From Marinosulfonomonas sp. (lineage in GTDB: Bacteria > Pseudomonadota > Alphaproteobacteria > Rhodobacterales > Rhodobacteraceae), in contig WFNH01000113.1 of the NCBI GenBank assembly GCA_015488685.1, positions 1 through 34,390 on the forward strand: a DNA stretch of 34,390 bases, read 5' to 3'. The notes beneath the pieces were generated by a model. It ran no database searches. It was not told where the DNA came from and saw only the letters and a program-made list of their open reading frames with translations. Of this stretch, positions 32,318-34,390 are shown piece by piece. Each line of letters begins with the position of its first letter. Within the stretch, counting starts at the first letter, position 1. The translations under genes were made by a program, and so were the position numbers.

Positions 32318-32617
32318 TTATCCCCCGATAGACACATCATCCGAACCCGCCTCCGCAGACCCGCCACAGGAAATAGCGTCACCCACACGGCCTGCCGGTT
32401 TTCCATTGATATACACCGACCCAGACCCGCCGCTTAGAGTGCGGGAATGGGGTGGCTGTGGGCAAGACGCACAGGCATGCGGCGCGTAGGCATCACCCTG
32501 ACGCACCAGTGGAATACCATTGACGTAAACATCCGGTGATCCCTCTGTTGCCAGACTGGGCGGGAAATGGCAGCCGTGGCCGGAGCCTTTGTCACCTATT
32601 CGAATTGCTTTGGGCAT
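32318..32617 (-). CDS. PAAR-domain protein (orphan)
   Basis: A 99-residue protein that is one PAAR domain: MPKAIRIGDKGSGHGCHFPP, GSPDVYVNGIPLVRQGD, HACASCPQPPH, GSGSVYINGKPAGRVGD, AISCGGSAEAGSDDVSIGG. The repeated VYVNG/RxGD turns and the His/Cys zinc ligands are typical. PAAR proteins cap the VgrG spike of type VI secretion systems or related contractile systems and carry effectors. No VgrG, effector or T6SS gene is in the window. The upstream frame ends just before its start (32621), so both may come from one acquired module. Confidence 0.9.
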   Translation of the reverse strand: MPKAIRIGDKGSGHGCHFPPSLATEGSPDVYVNGIPLVRQGDAYAPHACASCPQPPHSRTLSGGSGSVYINGKPAGRVGDAISCGGSAEAGSDDVSIGG

Positions 32618-32620
32618 AAA

Positions 32621-32779
32621 TCAGTCCTCATAATCAACAGGCAGAATAATCAATATCCTGTCTTCGCAAAACTCGATATCCGCCCCACCTTTCCATAGCT
32701 CAAAATAGGCTTCATCATCAACAGGGTATTTTACGATGGCGCTGAGGATGTAGCGGGTGACAGCCGGGTACTTGGTCAT
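32621..32779 (-). pseudogene. Fragment of an unrecognised accessory gene, C-terminal part
   Basis: A 52-residue frame from ATG 32779 (MTKYPAVTRYILSAIVKYP) to a TGA 3 bp before the PAAR start. The same frame is open back to the TAG of fnrL, and those upstream residues (QQALEEAVLF) look like genuine coding sequence. I read it as the 3' end of a gene whose 5' part was lost where the accessory DNA joins the fnrL end. It is also possible that the ATG at 32779 starts a small intact gene coupled to the PAAR gene. No family recognised. Confidence 0.45.
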
Positions 32780-32812
32780 GAAGAGGACGGCTTCTTCTAG
32801 GGCCTGTTGGCG

Positions 32813-33553
32813 CTAGTTCAGCATCCCGCCATCGGCATCATCACCGGATTCATTCAACAGTCGCTGGAAATCAGGGATGGTGACATGGCGTTTGCCTTCC
32901 AACTGGATGATCCCTTCATTGCGCAGGGCAGAAATCTGGCGGCTAACCGTTTCCAGCGTCAGCCCCAGATAATCCGACATCGCCACACGGGTCAGCGGCA
33001 AATCGAACACCAGCGGGCCATCGCCCCCATTCAATTGCAAGGTGGCATCGCGCCGCGCAATAATGGCAATCAGGCTGGCAATCTTCTCGCGCGCGGTTTT
33101 GCGTCCCAGAAGCAGCATCCATTCCCGCGCAGCATCCAGTTCATCCAGCGTCATTTCCAACAACCGCTGCGCGATATGCGGGGTTTCCGCCATCATCGTT
33201 TCAAACGGCTTCTTGCGAAAACAGCACATCACCAGATCGGTTGTGGCAGTGACATCATAGGGGGCAAATTCACGCCCCGGACGGCCGACAAAATCGCTGG
33301 GCAACAACAGGCCCACCATCTGCGTGCGCCCATCCTCCATGGTTTGAGTCAACGACGCGATCCCCGACACAACCGAGCCGACAAAATCCATCCGGTCGCC
33401 GGACCAGACCACAGTCTGCCCAGCCTCATAGCTGCGGTAATACTTCATCGTATCCAGAACCTTCTGCTCGTCCGTATCGCACCGCGCACATACGGCACGG
33501 TGACGGATCGGGCATTCTCCGCATACTCGGTCAGATAGGTCGGCTAGATTCAT
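32813..33553 (-). CDS. fnrL: Oxygen-responsive Crp/Fnr regulator FnrL
   Basis: FnrL carries an oxygen-labile 4Fe-4S cluster and activates or represses genes at TTGAT-N4-ATCAA sites. The protein has N-terminal cysteines (CGECPIRHRAVCARC), a cyclic-nucleotide-like sensor domain, further cysteines (VMCCF), a dimer helix and a helix-turn-helix with LETVSRQISALRNEG, whose E-x-x-S-R reads the TTGAT half-site. I chose ATG 33553 (246 residues); the frame continues to an ATG at 33601 and a GTG at 33610, but these would place the FNR box (33578-33591) inside the coding region. Divergent from hemN. Confidence 0.95.
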   Translation of the reverse strand: MNLADLSDRVCGECPIRHRAVCARCDTDEQKVLDTMKYYRSYEAGQTVVWSGDRMDFVGSVVSGIASLTQTMEDGRTQMVGLLLPSDFVGRPGREFAPYDVTATTDLVMCCFRKKPFETMMAETPHIAQRLLEMTLDELDAAREWMLLLGRKTAREKIASLIAIIARRDATLQLNGGDGPLVFDLPLTRVAMSDYLGLTLETVSRQISALRNEGIIQLEGKRHVTIPDFQRLLNESGDDADGGMLN

Positions 33554-33577
33554 AAACTGTTCGCGCTTTTCTTCGTC

Positions 33578-33591
33578 TTGATCTCGATCAA
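33578..33591. promoter_or_regulatory. FNR/FnrL box between fnrL and hemN
   Basis: TTGATCTCGATCAA, a perfect FNR site. Its centre is about 42 bp from the hemN ATG and 32 bp from the chosen fnrL ATG. It could control hemN positively and fnrL negatively (autorepression), but the orientation of control is not readable from the sequence. Confidence 0.85.
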
Positions 33592-33626
33592 AGAGATTCA
33601 TCCTGTTCACGGGTAACTCTACTTGA

Positions 33627-34364
33627 ATGACAGGACAATCGCAACTTGCACGGCTTGGATTATTTGACGCACGGGTGCCACGCTATACCAGCTACCCGAC
33701 GGCGCCGCATTTCGCTGCGGGCGTTGACCAAAGCCACTTCACCGACTGGGTTCGCGCGATCCCGGAAGGCTCATCCATTTCGCTTTACCTTCATGTGCCG
33801 TTTTGTCGGCATTTATGCTGGTTTTGCGCATGTCGAACGCAGGGCACCCAATCCGAGGAACCCGTGCGCGCCTATCTGGAAACCCTGAAATCCGAACTGG
33901 CCCTGCTCAAGGAAATCCTGCCCGCAGACCTGACCCTGTCGCGGCTGCACTGGGGCGGCGGCACGCCAACCCTGATGACCGGCGACATGATTTCCGAACT
34001 GGCAGGCACAGTTCTGGACATGATTCCCATGGCAAAGGGCGGCGAATTTTCCGTCGAAATAGACCCCAACGAAATAGACGAATCCCGCGTCAAGGCGCTG
34101 GCCGAGGCCGGTATGAACCGCGCCTCGATCGGGGTGCAGGATTTTGACGAGGAAATCCAAAAGGTCATTGGCCGCATCCAGAGTTACGAGCTGACCAAAG
34201 ACGCCGCCGACATGATCCGCGCCCACGGCATCGACAGTCTGAACGCCGACATCCTCTATGGCCTGCCACACCAGACCGATGCGCGCATCGCCGAATCCGT
34301 GCTGAAACTGCTGACCCTGTCGCCCAGCCGCGTTGCACTCTATGGCTATGCCCATGTGCCGTGG
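33627..34364 (+). CDS. hemN: Oxygen-independent coproporphyrinogen III oxidase (3' end missing)
   Basis: HemN is a radical-SAM enzyme that forms protoporphyrinogen IX without oxygen. The 246 visible residues include VPRYTSYPTAPHF, the 4Fe-4S motif CRHLCWFC (Cys 60, 64, 67), WGGGTPTLM, NRASIGVQDFDEEIQKVIGR and ends GYAHVPW, about half of the usual 450-residue protein. The gene is cut because the real sequence stops at 34364; the following bases are adapter, so the apparent tail LSLIHI is artificial. No clear ribosome site precedes the ATG. A single FNR box lies 36 bp upstream. Confidence 0.96.
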
Positions 34365-34390
34365 CTGTCTCTTATACACATCTGACGCTG
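34365..34390 (+). other. Illumina Nextera adapter contamination
   Basis: CTGTCTCTTATACACATCT (34365-34383) is the Nextera transposase mosaic end, followed by GACGCTG (34384-34390), the start of the Nextera read-through adapter. These bases are not from the organism. They produce artificial ends in any reading frame crossing 34365: LSLIHI on the plus strand, MYKRQ on the minus strand. Confidence 0.98.

Noticed and set aside
33813-34379. Long minus-strand frame starting MYKRQ opposite hemN
   Set aside because: Its start codon lies in the adapter sequence and the rest is antisense to hemN, which has clear radical-SAM motifs.

Overview
The window is a stretch of alphaproteobacterial chromosome, most probably from the Rhodobacteraceae (Roseobacter/Rhodobacter group). 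The evidence is the linked fnrL, usp and complete ccoNOQPGHIS operon, the ctaD-DUF2244 pair, the moderately high GC codon use and the protein sequences. It is a draft assembly end: the last 26 bases (34365-34390) are Illumina Nextera adapter, so genuine sequence stops at 34364 inside hemN.

Layout. 1-1743 is the edge of an integrated element: the 3' end of an IS3-family transposase, a small gene apparently cut by that IS, and a tyrosine integrase next to tRNA-Ser(GCU). After tRNA-Leu(GAG) come lipB, a cytochrome c2-type gene, ctaD (aa3 oxidase subunit I) and a DUF2244 membrane protein. 5.9-10 kb holds small secreted proteins, a PfkB kinase, a low-molecular-weight phosphatase, a PCuAC copper chaperone behind a small secreted protein, and a fatty acid hydroxylase. 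10-12.1 kb has divergent hemC and hemE. 12.15-13.3 kb is an AT-rich leucine-rich-repeat gene flanked by two copies of the 3' end of hemE. 13.3-20.1 kb holds an envelope pair, a DUF2975/XRE/oxidoreductase operon, hemF, a small lipoprotein and a clpS-rsmC-SDR run. 20.4-22.7 kb has a DacA-type carboxypeptidase with a SPOR domain and a FAH-family hydrolase. 22.7-30.7 kb is ccoNOQP-ccoGHIS on the minus strand, followed by divergent usp, an accessory scar (gene fragments, an IS6-type relic, an orphan PAAR gene), then fnrL divergent from hemN.

The core theme is oxygen-controlled respiration and heme supply. The window encodes two heme-copper oxidases (ctaD; ccoNOQP), the cbb3 assembly proteins including a copper ATPase, a periplasmic copper chaperone, a c-type cytochrome, four heme-synthesis steps (hemC, hemE, aerobic hemF, anaerobic hemN) and the oxygen regulator FnrL. 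Four perfect TTGAT-N4-ATCAA boxes are visible: one before ctaD, two between ccoN and usp, one between fnrL and hemN. The box before ctaD overlaps a possible -35 element, which would fit repression of the aa3 oxidase under low oxygen.

The least ordinary items are the LRR gene bounded by a duplicated hemE terminus, a two-hairpin element between ccoP and ccoG with its T-tract on the strand opposite the operon, the eroded accessory insert between usp and fnrL, and an SDR protein whose YxxxK lysine is threonine. I found no CRISPR array or complete recognised defence system.
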